From: Shinella sumterensis | GTDB taxonomy: Bacteria; Pseudomonadota; Alphaproteobacteria; Rhizobiales; Rhizobiaceae | DNA length: 64,000 nt | Reading direction: 5' to 3' | Assembly: GCF_004514425.2 (NCBI RefSeq) | Contig: NZ_MYFN02000015.1 | Location: forward strand, 57,188-121,187 | Part shown: in pieces, positions 8,888 to 16,403 of the stretch | Layout: every line of letters begins with the position of its first letter | Position numbering within the stretch: position 1 is the stretch's first letter | The notes under the pieces: generated by a model | Databases searched by the model: none | Told to the model about the DNA's origin: nothing | The model's input: the letters and a program-made list of their open reading frames with translations, nothing else | Position numbers and translations under genes: made by a program

Positions 8888-9301
8888 ATGCGTTCACTTT
8901 TCCATCTTGCCTACCATGTGACCGATCTTGATGCGTCGCGTCGCTTCTACGGCGATATCCTCGGCTGTGAAGAAGGCCGATCGACCGATACCTGGGTCGA
9001 TTTCGACTTCTTCGGCCACCAGATTTCCCTGCATCTCGGCAAGCCTTTCGAGGTCACCCGTACCGGCAAGGTCGGCGACCACATGGTAATGATGCCGCAT
9101 CTCGGCGTCATCCTGCGTCTTGAAGACTGGTTCGCGCTGGCCGAGCGTCTCGAAAAGGGCGGTATCGCCTTTGACATCCCGCCGGTCGTTCGCTTCGAAG
9201 GCGAGCCGGGCGAGCAGCGCACGATGTTCTTCTTCGATCCGAGCGGCAACCCGATCGAGGTCAAGGGCTTCAAGGATTTCGAGGGCGTTTTCGCGCACTG
9301 A
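8888..9301 (+). CDS. VOC/glyoxalase-family protein
   Basis: The 137-residue protein is a vicinal-oxygen-chelate protein with two beta-alpha-beta-beta-beta units: FHLAYHVTDLDASRRFYGDILG at the start (metal His in AYHV), FGHQISLHLG in the middle, MPHLGVILRLEDW opening the second unit, and FFFDPSGNPIEVKGF with the final Glu at the end. Such enzymes act as dioxygenases, epimerases or isomerases on small acids; the reaction here is unknown. The ATG at 8888 follows GGAGCACTCC. It is the last gene of the operon, and a strong terminator follows within 10 bases. Confidence 0.85.
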   Translation: MRSLFHLAYHVTDLDASRRFYGDILGCEEGRSTDTWVDFDFFGHQISLHLGKPFEVTRTGKVGDHMVMMPHLGVILRLEDWFALAERLEKGGIAFDIPPVVRFEGEPGEQRTMFFFDPSGNPIEVKGFKDFEGVFAH

Positions 9302-9309
9302 CACGAAAG

Positions 9310-9341
9310 GCCCGGCAGATGATTGATCTGCCGGGCTTTTT
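9310..9341 (+). terminator. rho-independent terminator
   Basis: A perfect 11-bp stem GCCCGGCAGAT / ATCTGCCGGGC with loop GATTG is followed by five T (9337-9341). It closes the pxpBC-to-VOC operon and separates it from the convergent M24 gene. Confidence 0.92.
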
Positions 9342-9362
9342 CGATTCTGGTCTGGAAACGCC

Positions 9363-10538
9363 TTAAAACATGCTGGGCGAATTGGTGATCAGCTCATTGG
9401 TGTTTTCGCCGATGATGACGATGTCCTCGTAGAAGGCAGCACCGACGCCATCGAGCGACAGGAAGGCTTCGACGCCGAAGACCATGTTGGCCTCGACTAC
9501 ATCCTCCGGCATGGACATGGTGGTGGAGATACGCGGCAGTTCGAAGCCGAGCCCGATTCCGTGGCCATAGAACGGGAAATTCTTCATGATCGGCGAGATC
9601 GAGCCACCGAAGGCCGCCGTCATCCGGTCGCCTTCCGCCGCCACGTCCAGTAGTTTCACGCCCGGCCGCAGCATATCCGACAGGCGATGCACGATGCCGC
9701 TTGCCGCCTCGATCAGGCGAAGCTGCTCGGCACTGGCTTTCCCACGCACGGCCGTGCGGCCGGGATCGAGATAATAGCCCTGATAGAGCGCGCCATGCAG
9801 CGTACCGGTGACGATGTCGCCGACAGCCGGCACGTCCTCGCTATAGCCGGTCAGCGGAAAGCGCTGGTCGAAGCCGAGCGTCTCGCCGTGATTGGTGCCG
9901 ATCATCTGGATGCGGCCGCCGCGGGCGATGACGGCGCGGGCTGCCTCGCCGGCTGCCTCGCGCTCTGAAAGCCCGCCGATCAGCCCTTCCATCAGCGCGT
10001 TGACGCCAAGGGTCGCCGTCTCTCCGGCATAGCGATAACAGTCGAGCTCGCGGTGGCTCTTGATGCGGCGCACGGAGCGCACGAGGTCGTCGGCCGGCAC
10101 CCATTCGATATCGGGTGCGACAGCTTCCAGCTGCCGGTAATACTTGATCGGAATGAAATGCGTGCCGACCAGCGCCACGCGCCCCTTGATGCCGCGCTCG
10201 ACCAGCGACTTCGCGACGCTTTCGAACGGATGGTTGCTGCTCAACACGTCCTCAATGGATACAAGATCGCGGCGCACTTCCGGCTCGTCGATGTGCAGCT
10301 GCGGCGCACTGCCGGGCTGCAGGATGACGCCTGCAAAGGAACGGGCGGTCCAGATCAGCGAGTCCATGCCGCCGCTGATTGCATAGTGGTTGGAGAGATA
10401 GAGGACGTCGCCGCAATTGTCGGTCGTGCCGCCACCGCGGCCGAAGATAACAGCGGTCTCGAAGCCGCGGCGGGTGATCTCGTCATGGACGCGCGACCAG
10501 CGGGTTTCATACTCGTCGACGGGGAAATAGCGATGCAT
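9363..10538 (-). CDS. M24 hydrolase, creatinase-like (second copy)
   Basis: The 391-residue protein has a creatinase N-domain (1-150) and a pita-bread C-domain. NHGETLGF carries the conserved His region. The expected first Asp metal ligand is missing (TLHGALYQGYYLDPGRT), while the second Asp, GHGIGLGFELP and a late Glu (FGVEAF) are kept. It is thus only partly stripped of ligands, unlike the 7671 gene. The start at 10538 is chosen over the longer frame because AGGAGT lies seven bases upstream. It shares its promoter region with the divergent DUF1989-transporter operon, which suggests a joint function in breaking down an imported nitrogen compound. Confidence 0.85.
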   Translation of the reverse strand: MHRYFPVDEYETRWSRVHDEITRRGFETAVIFGRGGGTTDNCGDVLYLSNHYAISGGMDSLIWTARSFAGVILQPGSAPQLHIDEPEVRRDLVSIEDVLSSNHPFESVAKSLVERGIKGRVALVGTHFIPIKYYRQLEAVAPDIEWVPADDLVRSVRRIKSHRELDCYRYAGETATLGVNALMEGLIGGLSEREAAGEAARAVIARGGRIQMIGTNHGETLGFDQRFPLTGYSEDVPAVGDIVTGTLHGALYQGYYLDPGRTAVRGKASAEQLRLIEAASGIVHRLSDMLRPGVKLLDVAAEGDRMTAAFGGSISPIMKNFPFYGHGIGLGFELPRISTTMSMPEDVVEANMVFGVEAFLSLDGVGAAFYEDIVIIGENTNELITNSPSMF

Positions 10539-10903
10539 GCCGTCACTCCTGAGGCGGATATTGCTTGCGTGCGCAGGGGTCCACCTTCGGCCTTCAGAGG
10601 TGGGGAGAGGCGCTGCCTGATTTTCGGTACACCGCCTGTATCCGTTCGTCAATGTGACGTCGCGCCGTCATGTCCACGCTGGCACCTGACTCGGCACCGG
10701 AAAGTATGATCGCCCAATACGTGGGCTGACGATGATTAAAAAATGCGCGTTACGCCAACGAATTGATCGCTAATTTATTGAAAACCCTACTTGAACTCCA
10801 GTGGTATACTGAATAGGCTTTGTGTACCGAAACTGAGGGCCGGGCTTCAGAAGGTGTCGATCGCCGTCGACGGAAGCCTGTGACACCGAGAAGACGAGTG
10901 GAT
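10539..10903. other. divergent intergenic region
   Basis: This 365-base region lies between the minus-strand M24 gene and the plus-strand DUF1989 operon. It contains the promoter/operator block at 10791-10819. The open frame that runs in from 10820 is not supported as coding before 10904. I see no RNA gene. Confidence 0.6.
10791..10819 (+). promoter_or_regulatory. candidate promoter with embedded GntR-type operator, upstream of DUF1989-ABC operon
   Basis: TTGAAC (10791-10796), a 17-base spacer holding CAGTGGTATACTGAA (10799-10813), then TAGGCT as -10. The block aligns to 2314-2342 with one single-base gap and a few changes. The GTATAC core matches GntR half-site spacing. Confidence 0.55.
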
Positions 10904-11530
10904 ATGGATCCCAATAACCAGACTGTCGCTGCAAGCCACGGGCGTGCGTTTCCGATGAAGGCCGGTCAATTCGCCCGCATCGTCAACACCCATGGCAATC
11001 AGGTTGTCGATACCTGGGCGGTCGCGGCCGATGATCCCGGCGAGACCTCATCGATGGACCATACCCGTTCCGTCAACAGTAACATCTTCTTCACGCAAGG
11101 CATGAGCATCATCTCCTCGCGCCGGCGGCCGATGCTCAAGATGGTGGCCGATAGTGCCGATGTGCGTCATGACACGCTGCTCTGCCCCTGCAGCATCGAG
11201 CTCTACCAGCAGCTGGGCTGCACCGAACCGCACCGCAGCTGTACCGACAATTTTCATGAGAGTCTGGTTGAAGCGGGTCTTGCCGTTTCTTTCACGCCCG
11301 CATCCCTCAATCTCTTCATGAACGTTCCTGTCAAACCTGATGGAACAGTGGATCGTGTTCCGCCGGCAACGGCTGCTGGCGACTATGTCGTGCTGCGCGC
11401 CGAGATCGACCTGACGCTCGTTCTTTCCGCCTGCCCGCAGGATATGACCCCGATCAATGGCGACGCCCGCACCCCCAAGGATGTCGCCGTTGCAATTACA
11501 GACAGCTACCCCGAGGAGGATGCCCGATGA
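10904..11530 (+). CDS. DUF1989 (urea carboxylase-associated) family protein
   Basis: The 208-residue protein has the DUF1989 pattern: [26 protein letters not shown] near the start, then [20 protein letters not shown], a Cys-rich [15 protein letters not shown] segment and FMNVPV. Members often sit beside urea carboxylase or amino acid/guanidine utilisation genes; their biochemical role is not settled. The ATG at 10904 is preferred over the frame opening at 10820 because the extra 28 residues are Arg-rich and unlike the family. It overlaps the ATPase gene by four bases. Confidence 0.85.
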   Translation: MDPNNQTVAASHGRAFPMKAGQFARIVNTHGNQVVDTWAVAADDPGETSSMDHTRSVNSNIFFTQGMSIISSRRRPMLKMVADSADVRHDTLLCPCSIELYQQLGCTEPHRSCTDNFHESLVEAGLAVSFTPASLNLFMNVPVKPDGTVDRVPPATAAGDYVVLRAEIDLTLVLSACPQDMTPINGDARTPKDVAVAITDSYPEEDAR

Positions 11531-12336
11531 GTGCACCGCTTCTGAGCCTCAAGGAAATCCGCAAGAGTTTTGGCGAGAACGAGGTCCTGAAAGGCGTCTC
11601 GCTCGACGTGAAGGCCGGCGAGGTGGTTTCGATCATTGGTGCGAGCGGTTCGGGCAAGAGCACCTTCCTGCGCTCCATCAACGCGCTGGAAATGCCGCAA
11701 TCGGGCTTCATGGAATTTGAGGACATGTCCTTCGATTTCCGCCAGGAATCGCGCTTTTTCCCCAGTCAGGCACAATTGCAGACGCTGCGCGCCCGCGTCG
11801 GCATGGTGTTCCAGAGCTATAATCTCTGGCCGCATATGACCGTGCTTGAAAACGTCATCCACGCGCCGATAAAGCTTCTGAAAATGCCGCGCAGGCAGGC
11901 GATCGAGGAGGCTGAGGCGCTTCTCTCACGCATCGGCCTGCTCGAAAAGCGCGACAGCTATCCGTCGCGGCTTTCGGGCGGCCAGCAGCAGCGCGTCGCG
12001 ATCGTGCGCGCGCTTGCCATGAAACCGCGGCTGATGCTGTTCGATGAAGTCACCTCGGCTCTCGATCCCGAACTCGTGCATGAAGTTTTGGTGCTGATGG
12101 CCTCGCTTGCCTCCGAAGGCATGACGATGCTGCTCGTCACACACGAGATCGCCTTCGCCCGTGACGTATCCTCGCGCGTCCTGTTCTTCGACAAAGGCGT
12201 GATCAGCGAGGCGGGCTCGCCTGATATCCTGCGCCATCCGGAAAGCGAGCGCCTGAAACAGTTCCTGCACCGCATCCTCCACGACCAGGTCGGTCATTCC
12301 ATTTCCAACGATAGCGACCGGGGAGTACAGGCGTGA
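11527..12336 (+). CDS. polar amino acid ABC transporter, ATP-binding protein
   Basis: The 269-residue ATPase is of the HisP/GlnQ group. Walker A is GASGSGKST (38-46), the Q-loop is [12 protein letters not shown], the signature is [17 protein letters not shown], and Walker B is [14 protein letters not shown]. It energises uptake with the permease and binding protein that follow. Overlaps of four bases on both sides (ATGA with DUF1989, GTGA with the permease) show one operon. The insert around [17 protein letters not shown], before the Q-loop, is longer than in HisP and is seen in some amino acid/opine importers. Confidence 0.93.
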   Translation: MSAPLLSLKEIRKSFGENEVLKGVSLDVKAGEVVSIIGASGSGKSTFLRSINALEMPQSGFMEFEDMSFDFRQESRFFPSQAQLQTLRARVGMVFQSYNLWPHMTVLENVIHAPIKLLKMPRRQAIEEAEALLSRIGLLEKRDSYPSRLSGGQQQRVAIVRALAMKPRLMLFDEVTSALDPELVHEVLVLMASLASEGMTMLLVTHEIAFARDVSSRVLFFDKGVISEAGSPDILRHPESERLKQFLHRILHDQVGHSISNDSDRGVQA

Positions 12337-12992
12337 CGGGCAATTTCTGGAACGAAGTCCTTCTTTATGGTCCGGGCTTTCTCGAAGCCTCCTATACGGT
12401 TTTCGGCATCACGATTCTCACGATTGCCGTCTCCTGGGGCTTCGGCCTCGTGGCTGCGTTGGCGCAGCGCTCGAAGTTCAGGGCCGTCCGCATGGCGGCT
12501 GCCTTCTACATCTGGTTCGTCCGTGGAACGCCGACGCTGATCCAGGTCTTCATCATCTATTTCGGCCTTCCGCAGATCGGCATCAGATTGTCGCCATTTG
12601 CAGCAGGGGTGATCGCGCTTGGCGTCAATAGTGGTGCCTATGTCGCCGAAATCATTCGCGGTGGACTCAGTGCCATCCCGCGGGGTCAGACGGAATCGGC
12701 TCTCGCGCTCGGCTTCAGCCCGGCTGAGACGATGCGGGGCATCGTCCTGCCGCAGGTCTTCCGCATCATCCTGCCGTCGATCACCAATGAGGCGATCTCG
12801 ACGCTGAAGAACACGTCGCTGCTCTCGACCATCACGGTGGTGGAACTTACCCTCTATGCGCAGACGCTGATCGCCTCCACCTTCCGGCCGTTCGAATTCT
12901 ACATTGCGGTTGCGGTCATATATCTGGTCCTGACCACCATCCTCACCACGCTGGCGTCCTGGCTCGAGCGCCGCTACGCCAACCTCGGATGA
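12333..12992 (+). CDS. polar amino acid ABC transporter, permease
   Basis: The 219-residue inner-membrane permease is of the HisM/GlnP family with about five membrane segments. It has the [20 protein letters not shown] block near residue 62 and the EAA-like loop [20 protein letters not shown]. The start is GTG at 12333, overlapping the ATPase stop. Only one permease gene is present, so it probably works as a homodimer. The substrate is likely an amino acid or a related small cation. Confidence 0.92.
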   Translation: MTGNFWNEVLLYGPGFLEASYTVFGITILTIAVSWGFGLVAALAQRSKFRAVRMAAAFYIWFVRGTPTLIQVFIIYFGLPQIGIRLSPFAAGVIALGVNSGAYVAEIIRGGLSAIPRGQTESALALGFSPAETMRGIVLPQVFRIILPSITNEAISTLKNTSLLSTITVVELTLYAQTLIASTFRPFEFYIAVAVIYLVLTTILTTLASWLERRYANLG

Positions 12993-13081
12993 TGACGCAT
13001 ATCCGCGCCGACCTGGAAGAAATCACAGGCATCCACGATGTCCTTGAACAGAGAATGCACAAACAACAAGGGAACTGGAAC

Positions 13082-13870
13082 ATGAAATTCAAAGCTCTGA
13101 TCGTAGCCGCCGCCGTCTTCGCCGGTCTGGCTGTCACCCCAAATGTCAACGCCGCCGATCTGGAACTCCTGCAACCCGGTAAGCTGTTGGCTGCCACCGA
13201 AGGCACATTCTCGCCTTTCAGCATGCGCGCCCCGGATGGCAAGCTGGACGGTCTTGAAATCCGCGTCATGACGGAGATCGCCAAGCGCTTGAACCTTGAA
13301 TATACCCCGGTCCTGATCAAGTGGGATTCGCTTCTGGTCGGTCTTGAGGCCAATCAGTTCGACGTGATCAGCGCGTCAATGGACATCACCGCAGCCCGCC
13401 AGGAAAAAGTGACGTTCGCAGACGGTTGGCTCGAATCCGGTGGCCGCATCGTCGTGCCGAAGGACTCCAGCATCAAGAGTGCAGCCGACCTCAAGGGCAA
13501 GACCGTCGGAGCGCTCGTCTCCTCGACATTCGCCAAGATCGCGGAAGAGCACGGCGCTGTCGTCAAGGGTTATAAGGCTGAGTCCGACGCCATGCAGGAT
13601 ATGGCCAACGGCAACATCGATGCCACCATCACTGATGCCATTGCCGGGAGCTGGGCAATCAAGAACTCCGGCCTGCCGTTCGCAATGACCGATGATTATG
13701 TTAGCCATATCCAGAAGGGCTTCGCCATCAAGAAGGGCAAGCCGCATCTCGTAGCAGCGATCAACAAGGCCCTTGCGGACATGGTGGCTGACGGCACCTA
13801 CGCCAAGCTGACGACCGATCTCATCGGCTTTAATCCAGCGCCCAAGGACCCGATCAAGACCATTCAATGA
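13082..13870 (+). CDS. solute-binding protein family 3 (amino acid type), periplasmic
   Basis: The 262-residue protein has a Sec signal peptide (MKFKALIVAAAVFAGLAV, cleavage near AAD at about residue 25). The family 3 layout is clear: FSPFSMRAPDGKLDGLEIRVMTEIAKRL near 41, then DVISASMDITAARQEKVTFADG and GSWAIKNSGLPFAM. The start at 13082 follows AAGGGA; the longer frame from 12989 only reads through the intercistronic spacer. It captures the ligand for the importer encoded just upstream, and is followed by a stem-loop at 13882. Confidence 0.93.
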   Translation: MKFKALIVAAAVFAGLAVTPNVNAADLELLQPGKLLAATEGTFSPFSMRAPDGKLDGLEIRVMTEIAKRLNLEYTPVLIKWDSLLVGLEANQFDVISASMDITAARQEKVTFADGWLESGGRIVVPKDSSIKSAADLKGKTVGALVSSTFAKIAEEHGAVVKGYKAESDAMQDMANGNIDATITDAIAGSWAIKNSGLPFAMTDDYVSHIQKGFAIKKGKPHLVAAINKALADMVADGTYAKLTTDLIGFNPAPKDPIKTIQ

Positions 13871-13881
13871 TGATCGCAACG

Positions 13882-13906
13882 GGCCGGGCATAGAACGTGC
13901 TCGGCC
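13882..13906 (+). promoter_or_regulatory. stem-loop after binding-protein gene
   Basis: GGCCGGGCA / TGCTCGGCC, nine pairs with one G-U, seven-base loop, 12 bases after the stop. The following TGCATTTC is only weakly T-rich, so it may be a terminator or an mRNA-end stabiliser. Confidence 0.45.
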
Positions 13907-13986
13907 TGCATTTCTGCCGATATCGCCTCGCACTTGCTGGGCGGACCCCTCCGCCTTCATGAACCGCAACTCTCATCTTGCGACGG

Positions 13987-14340
13987 CTATGAACGAACTC
14001 CGACCCTCCGAAGCAGCAGCGCCTGTTCGTGGATCTTCGTCGATCGAGCGCCGGAGCGGCAATAGGCGAGTATCGGTCGGGGCAGGTCGCCGAGTGCCTG
14101 AACCATGCCGCTGACGGCTTCGTCCGTCAGCCCGGACGAGAGAACGGGGATATGCCGCACCGCGATATCCAACTGGGCGGCCCGTTCTGCGATGGAGGCG
14201 AAGGCCGGCTGGTCGGCCTGCTCTTCGTCAGGCCGGTGGCAAACGATAGACCTGAAACCCAGCAGGCTGACGATATCGACGTCCTCGGGTTCGATCTGCG
14301 GGGAAACGGAATAGTCGTCGTCGATCTTGCGGATGTCCAT
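13987..14340 (-). CDS. DUF442/TIGR01244-type sulfurtransferase-like phosphatase
   Basis: The 117-residue cytoplasmic protein begins DIRKIDDDYSVSPQIEPEDV, typical of the family found alone or fused to beta-lactamase-like persulfide dioxygenases. The active-site loop is AYCRSGARST with C94. Members are linked to sulfide/persulfide handling. The start at 14340 follows AGGAAAGGA. The last 15 residues (HEQALLLRRVGVRS) differ from the usual W-A-L ending, so the tail may have changed. A short membrane ORF ends 16 bases upstream, and a TCTAY-N7-RTAGA site lies further up. Confidence 0.8.
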   Translation of the reverse strand: MDIRKIDDDYSVSPQIEPEDVDIVSLLGFRSIVCHRPDEEQADQPAFASIAERAAQLDIAVRHIPVLSSGLTDEAVSGMVQALGDLPRPILAYCRSGARSTKIHEQALLLRRVGVRS

Positions 14341-14356
14341 CTCAATCAGTCCTTTC

Positions 14357-14470
14357 CTATAGGAAGCCCAGTGCCCGTACCGACAGGCTGAGCCATAGAG
14401 CGGCAGCAACGAGGATCATGGCCAGTGCCACACCAGTGACGAACCAGACCAGTTCACCATGGCGCTTCAA
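14357..14470 (-). CDS. possible small membrane protein
   Basis: A 37-residue frame with one clear membrane helix (LVWFVTGVALAMILVAAALW) and a TTG start at 14470, with GGGAG about ten bases upstream. It would be co-transcribed with the DUF442 gene. A 24-codon frame (14467-14541, starting MPNHLNNAEPSTG) ends right where this one begins in another register, so the two could be one small protein split by a frameshift. I recognise no family. Confidence 0.3.
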   Translation of the reverse strand: MKRHGELVWFVTGVALAMILVAAALWLSLSVRALGFL

Positions 14471-14933
14471 AATCCGCGCTCCCGATGGATCAGCGGACTG
14501 GGTCCGGTCGAAGGCTCAGCATTGTTCAGGTGGTTCGGCATTTCGATGAACGAGATTCGCTTCGCCCGAGCCTGGATATTTGAAAATCTGACGTGAATAC
14601 CTGTCATGGTGACGAGCCCTGGGATGTCATTGCGTTGTTCGCTTGGCCCGATAATTCTCTATAAAAATTGTAGATTAAAGCAAAATCCGGCCATTTTCGA
14701 TCGTCTCGACGCAAAGATCGCCCAGCATGCCAAACGAAGGGCAGGGCTCAACTCCACTATCGTGGAGGGATTTCCGCGATCATGTACAATTTCATCCCCG
14801 TTATAAAAAATGGCGCTATTCTAATGGAGGAAAGATTATTGGAAGAAATTTATCGCATTGAGCATGCCGGCGGGATTAATTATCCAATCGGTCATTGAAG
14901 CGCGAAATACGGGCCGTGAGCCGGGAGACCTCC
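14471..14933. other. intergenic region with sulfur-island operator
   Basis: It carries the inverted repeat at 14658-14674 and a possible 24-codon leader frame at 14824-14898 (starting MEERLLEEIY, with GGAGGAAAG inside it). I see no larger gene. The leader frame precedes the Met-rich gene by 35 bases. Confidence 0.4.
14658..14674. promoter_or_regulatory. 17-bp inverted repeat TCTAY-N7-RTAGA (copy 1)
   Basis: TCTAT-AAAAATT-GTAGA. It differs from the copy at 22506 at a single spacer base. It is placed between the divergent DUF442 and Met-rich genes. Confidence 0.6.
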
Positions 14934-15263
14934 ATGAACGCTGCGATGAACATGATGCCGATGATGAATGCCATGATGGGCGGTATGGGCCAGCCGATGA
15001 TGATGAACGGCATGATGCCGATGATGGGTGGAATGCCCATGATGGGCGGCATGCCCATGATGATGCCCATGCCGATGATGATGGGCATGATGACCTGCAA
15101 GATGACCGAAGCCGGCATGGTCTGCGAGATGAAGCCGATGGAAGGCATGGACCAGGCCATGTTCATGGAATGCTGCAAGCGCATGATGGCCATGATGAAT
15201 GGCGGCATGCCGATGATGATGATGTGCGGCGGTATGACGATGTGCTGCACGATGGCCGCTTGA
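14934..15263 (+). CDS. methionine/cysteine-rich low-complexity protein
   Basis: The 109-residue protein has 48 Met (44%) and 7 Cys. The first half is Met-Gly-Pro repeats of the MMGGMP and MPMMM type; the second half carries TCKM, VCEM, ECCKRM, MMCGG and MCC cysteine sites. The ATG at 14934 has GGGAGA eight bases upstream, and a terminator follows directly, so this is a genuine monocistronic gene. No signal peptide or helix pattern is convincing. Met/Cys content suggests soft-metal (copper) binding or a sulfur store; both are inference. Other frames stay open because of the ATG-rich repeat and are not separate genes. Confidence 0.7.
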   Translation: MNAAMNMMPMMNAMMGGMGQPMMMNGMMPMMGGMPMMGGMPMMMPMPMMMGMMTCKMTEAGMVCEMKPMEGMDQAMFMECCKRMMAMMNGGMPMMMMCGGMTMCCTMAA

Positions 15264-15286
15264 GGCGTATTGCCCTGAAGAGCGAC

Positions 15287-15312
15287 AAGGCCTCCCATAC
15301 GGGAGGCCTTTT
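15287..15312. terminator. bidirectional rho-independent terminator
   Basis: Perfect 10-bp stem AAGGCCTCCC / GGGAGGCCTT, loop ATAC, T-run on the plus strand (15309-15312). It sits between the convergent Met-rich and XRE-cupin genes and abuts the stop codon of the latter. Confidence 0.88.
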
Positions 15313-15935
15313 CATATCTGGTGGATGACGTCTTTGCAGGTCGAGACGAGATAGACCGTCGCAGGGCTGCCGGTCATGTTGCGATAGACGTGCGGTACGT
15401 CCGCTTCGAAGAGCAGGGCGTCGCCTTCGCCGAGAATGTAAGGCTGCTTGCCGACGATCACTTCAACGGTGCCCTCGGTGACAACGAGGTTTTCTACGGT
15501 GCCGTGCCGGTGAGCGTCGGCGCGTTCGGAATGATGAGGCGCCAGCCGAAGCTCATAGAATTCCACCGTGCGATCACCATCATAGGGGAAGAGTGCGCGG
15601 GTCTCGAATTTGCCGTCGCTGGACGACAATGTCTTCGAGCCAGCGCGGGTCAGCAGCACGGTCGTCGGCTCTTCCGCTTCGATGATCAGCGAACCGCAGG
15701 TGACCTCGAGGGCTGCGGCGATCTTGGCGAGAATGCTCAGAGTCGGGCTGCTCTTTCCGGTTTCGATCTGGCCCAGCATGGCGCGGCTGACGCCCGAAAC
15801 CTTTGCCAGCCGGTCGAGCGAGTAGCCGCGCCGCGTCCTGAGCCGCCGCAGATGCTGACCCGTGCGGATGCAGATCGTGTCTGACGGTGCCGGGGCAGGG
15901 AGGTGGTCCAGCACGGCGGCAGTATCACTGGGCAT
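15312..15935 (-). CDS. XRE-family regulator with C-terminal cupin sensor domain
   Basis: The 207-residue protein has an HTH_3 domain at about 24-80 (HLRRLRTRRGYSLDRLAKVSGVSRAMLGQIE) and a cupin at about 125-200 (HHSERADAHRHGTVENLVVTEGTVEVIVG...DALLFEADVPHVYRN), with the usual metal-binding His/Glu set. Regulators of this group control amine, amino acid or sulfur metabolism. The start overlaps the end of a 61-residue gene by 11 bases. It is the only regulator gene inside the sulfur island, but no direct link to the inverted repeats is shown. Confidence 0.9.
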   Translation of the reverse strand: MPSDTAAVLDHLPAPAPSDTICIRTGQHLRRLRTRRGYSLDRLAKVSGVSRAMLGQIETGKSSPTLSILAKIAAALEVTCGSLIIEAEEPTTVLLTRAGSKTLSSSDGKFETRALFPYDGDRTVEFYELRLAPHHSERADAHRHGTVENLVVTEGTVEVIVGKQPYILGEGDALLFEADVPHVYRNMTGSPATVYLVSTCKDVIHQI

Positions 15936-16110
15936 AGGCCCACGGGCTCGCCATGACCGGGAAGTAGGCCCAAACGGGAACCCACATCACCATTGGTTGA
16001 AGACCAGCCGGGGCCGTTGCCGCCTGCGCCGGAAGAGAGGGCGCGGTCGCCTTGCGGCGTGCATCGCGATATGCCTGGAAATCGACAATCTTGGTGTTCT
16101 CGGCTGGCAT
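15925..16110 (-). CDS. small hypothetical protein, coupled to the XRE-cupin gene
   Basis: The 61-residue protein starts MPAENTKIVDFQAYRDARRK, has an Ala/Pro-rich middle, and ends in an aromatic, hydrophobic tail (PMVMWVPVWAYFPVMASPWA). GAGGAA lies seven bases before the ATG, and the stop lies inside the next gene. Short rhizobial proteins with a KIVDF-x-x-Y-R-x-A-R start are common ahead of unrelated genes; no function is known. The hydrophobic tail is too short and Pro-rich for a confident membrane helix. Confidence 0.65.
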   Translation of the reverse strand: MPAENTKIVDFQAYRDARRKATAPSLPAQAATAPAGLQPMVMWVPVWAYFPVMASPWAYAQ

Positions 16111-16403
16111 GAAAATTCCTCAGATAATTATCTATAAGAATTATGTGGTTCTCGCCCGCTTTAAAGGCAGGGCCGATCAAAACGGGTGGTGCCGCGGGAA
16201 AAGTTTTCCCTCGGCAGGGTCGGATGTAAAACAATCAACGATTTTTGATGCCGCAAGTTGCGACGTGAGACCATGAAGCACACCAGAGGGGATTGGCCAT
16301 TCCCGCCCGCTCTCGTTGCCGTGCTCACCTAGTCGGTCTAAAAGCGGCGGTCGGTTGTGGCCGCAGGTTTCGCTTCTTCTCAACGGCCTGCCAAGCCCGA
16401 CCT
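16111..16403. other. intergenic region
   Basis: No gene is seen. It contains a half-site of the sulfur-island repeat (TCTAT-AAGAATT, 16131-16142), just upstream of the small gene, and a perfect GGGAAAA-G-TTTTCCC palindrome at 16196-16210. Confidence 0.4.

Noticed and set aside
14876..15298. Ile/Met/Pro-rich minus-strand frame over the Met-rich gene
   Set aside because: It is a by-product of ATG-rich repeats; no Shine-Dalgarno and no terminator in its favour.
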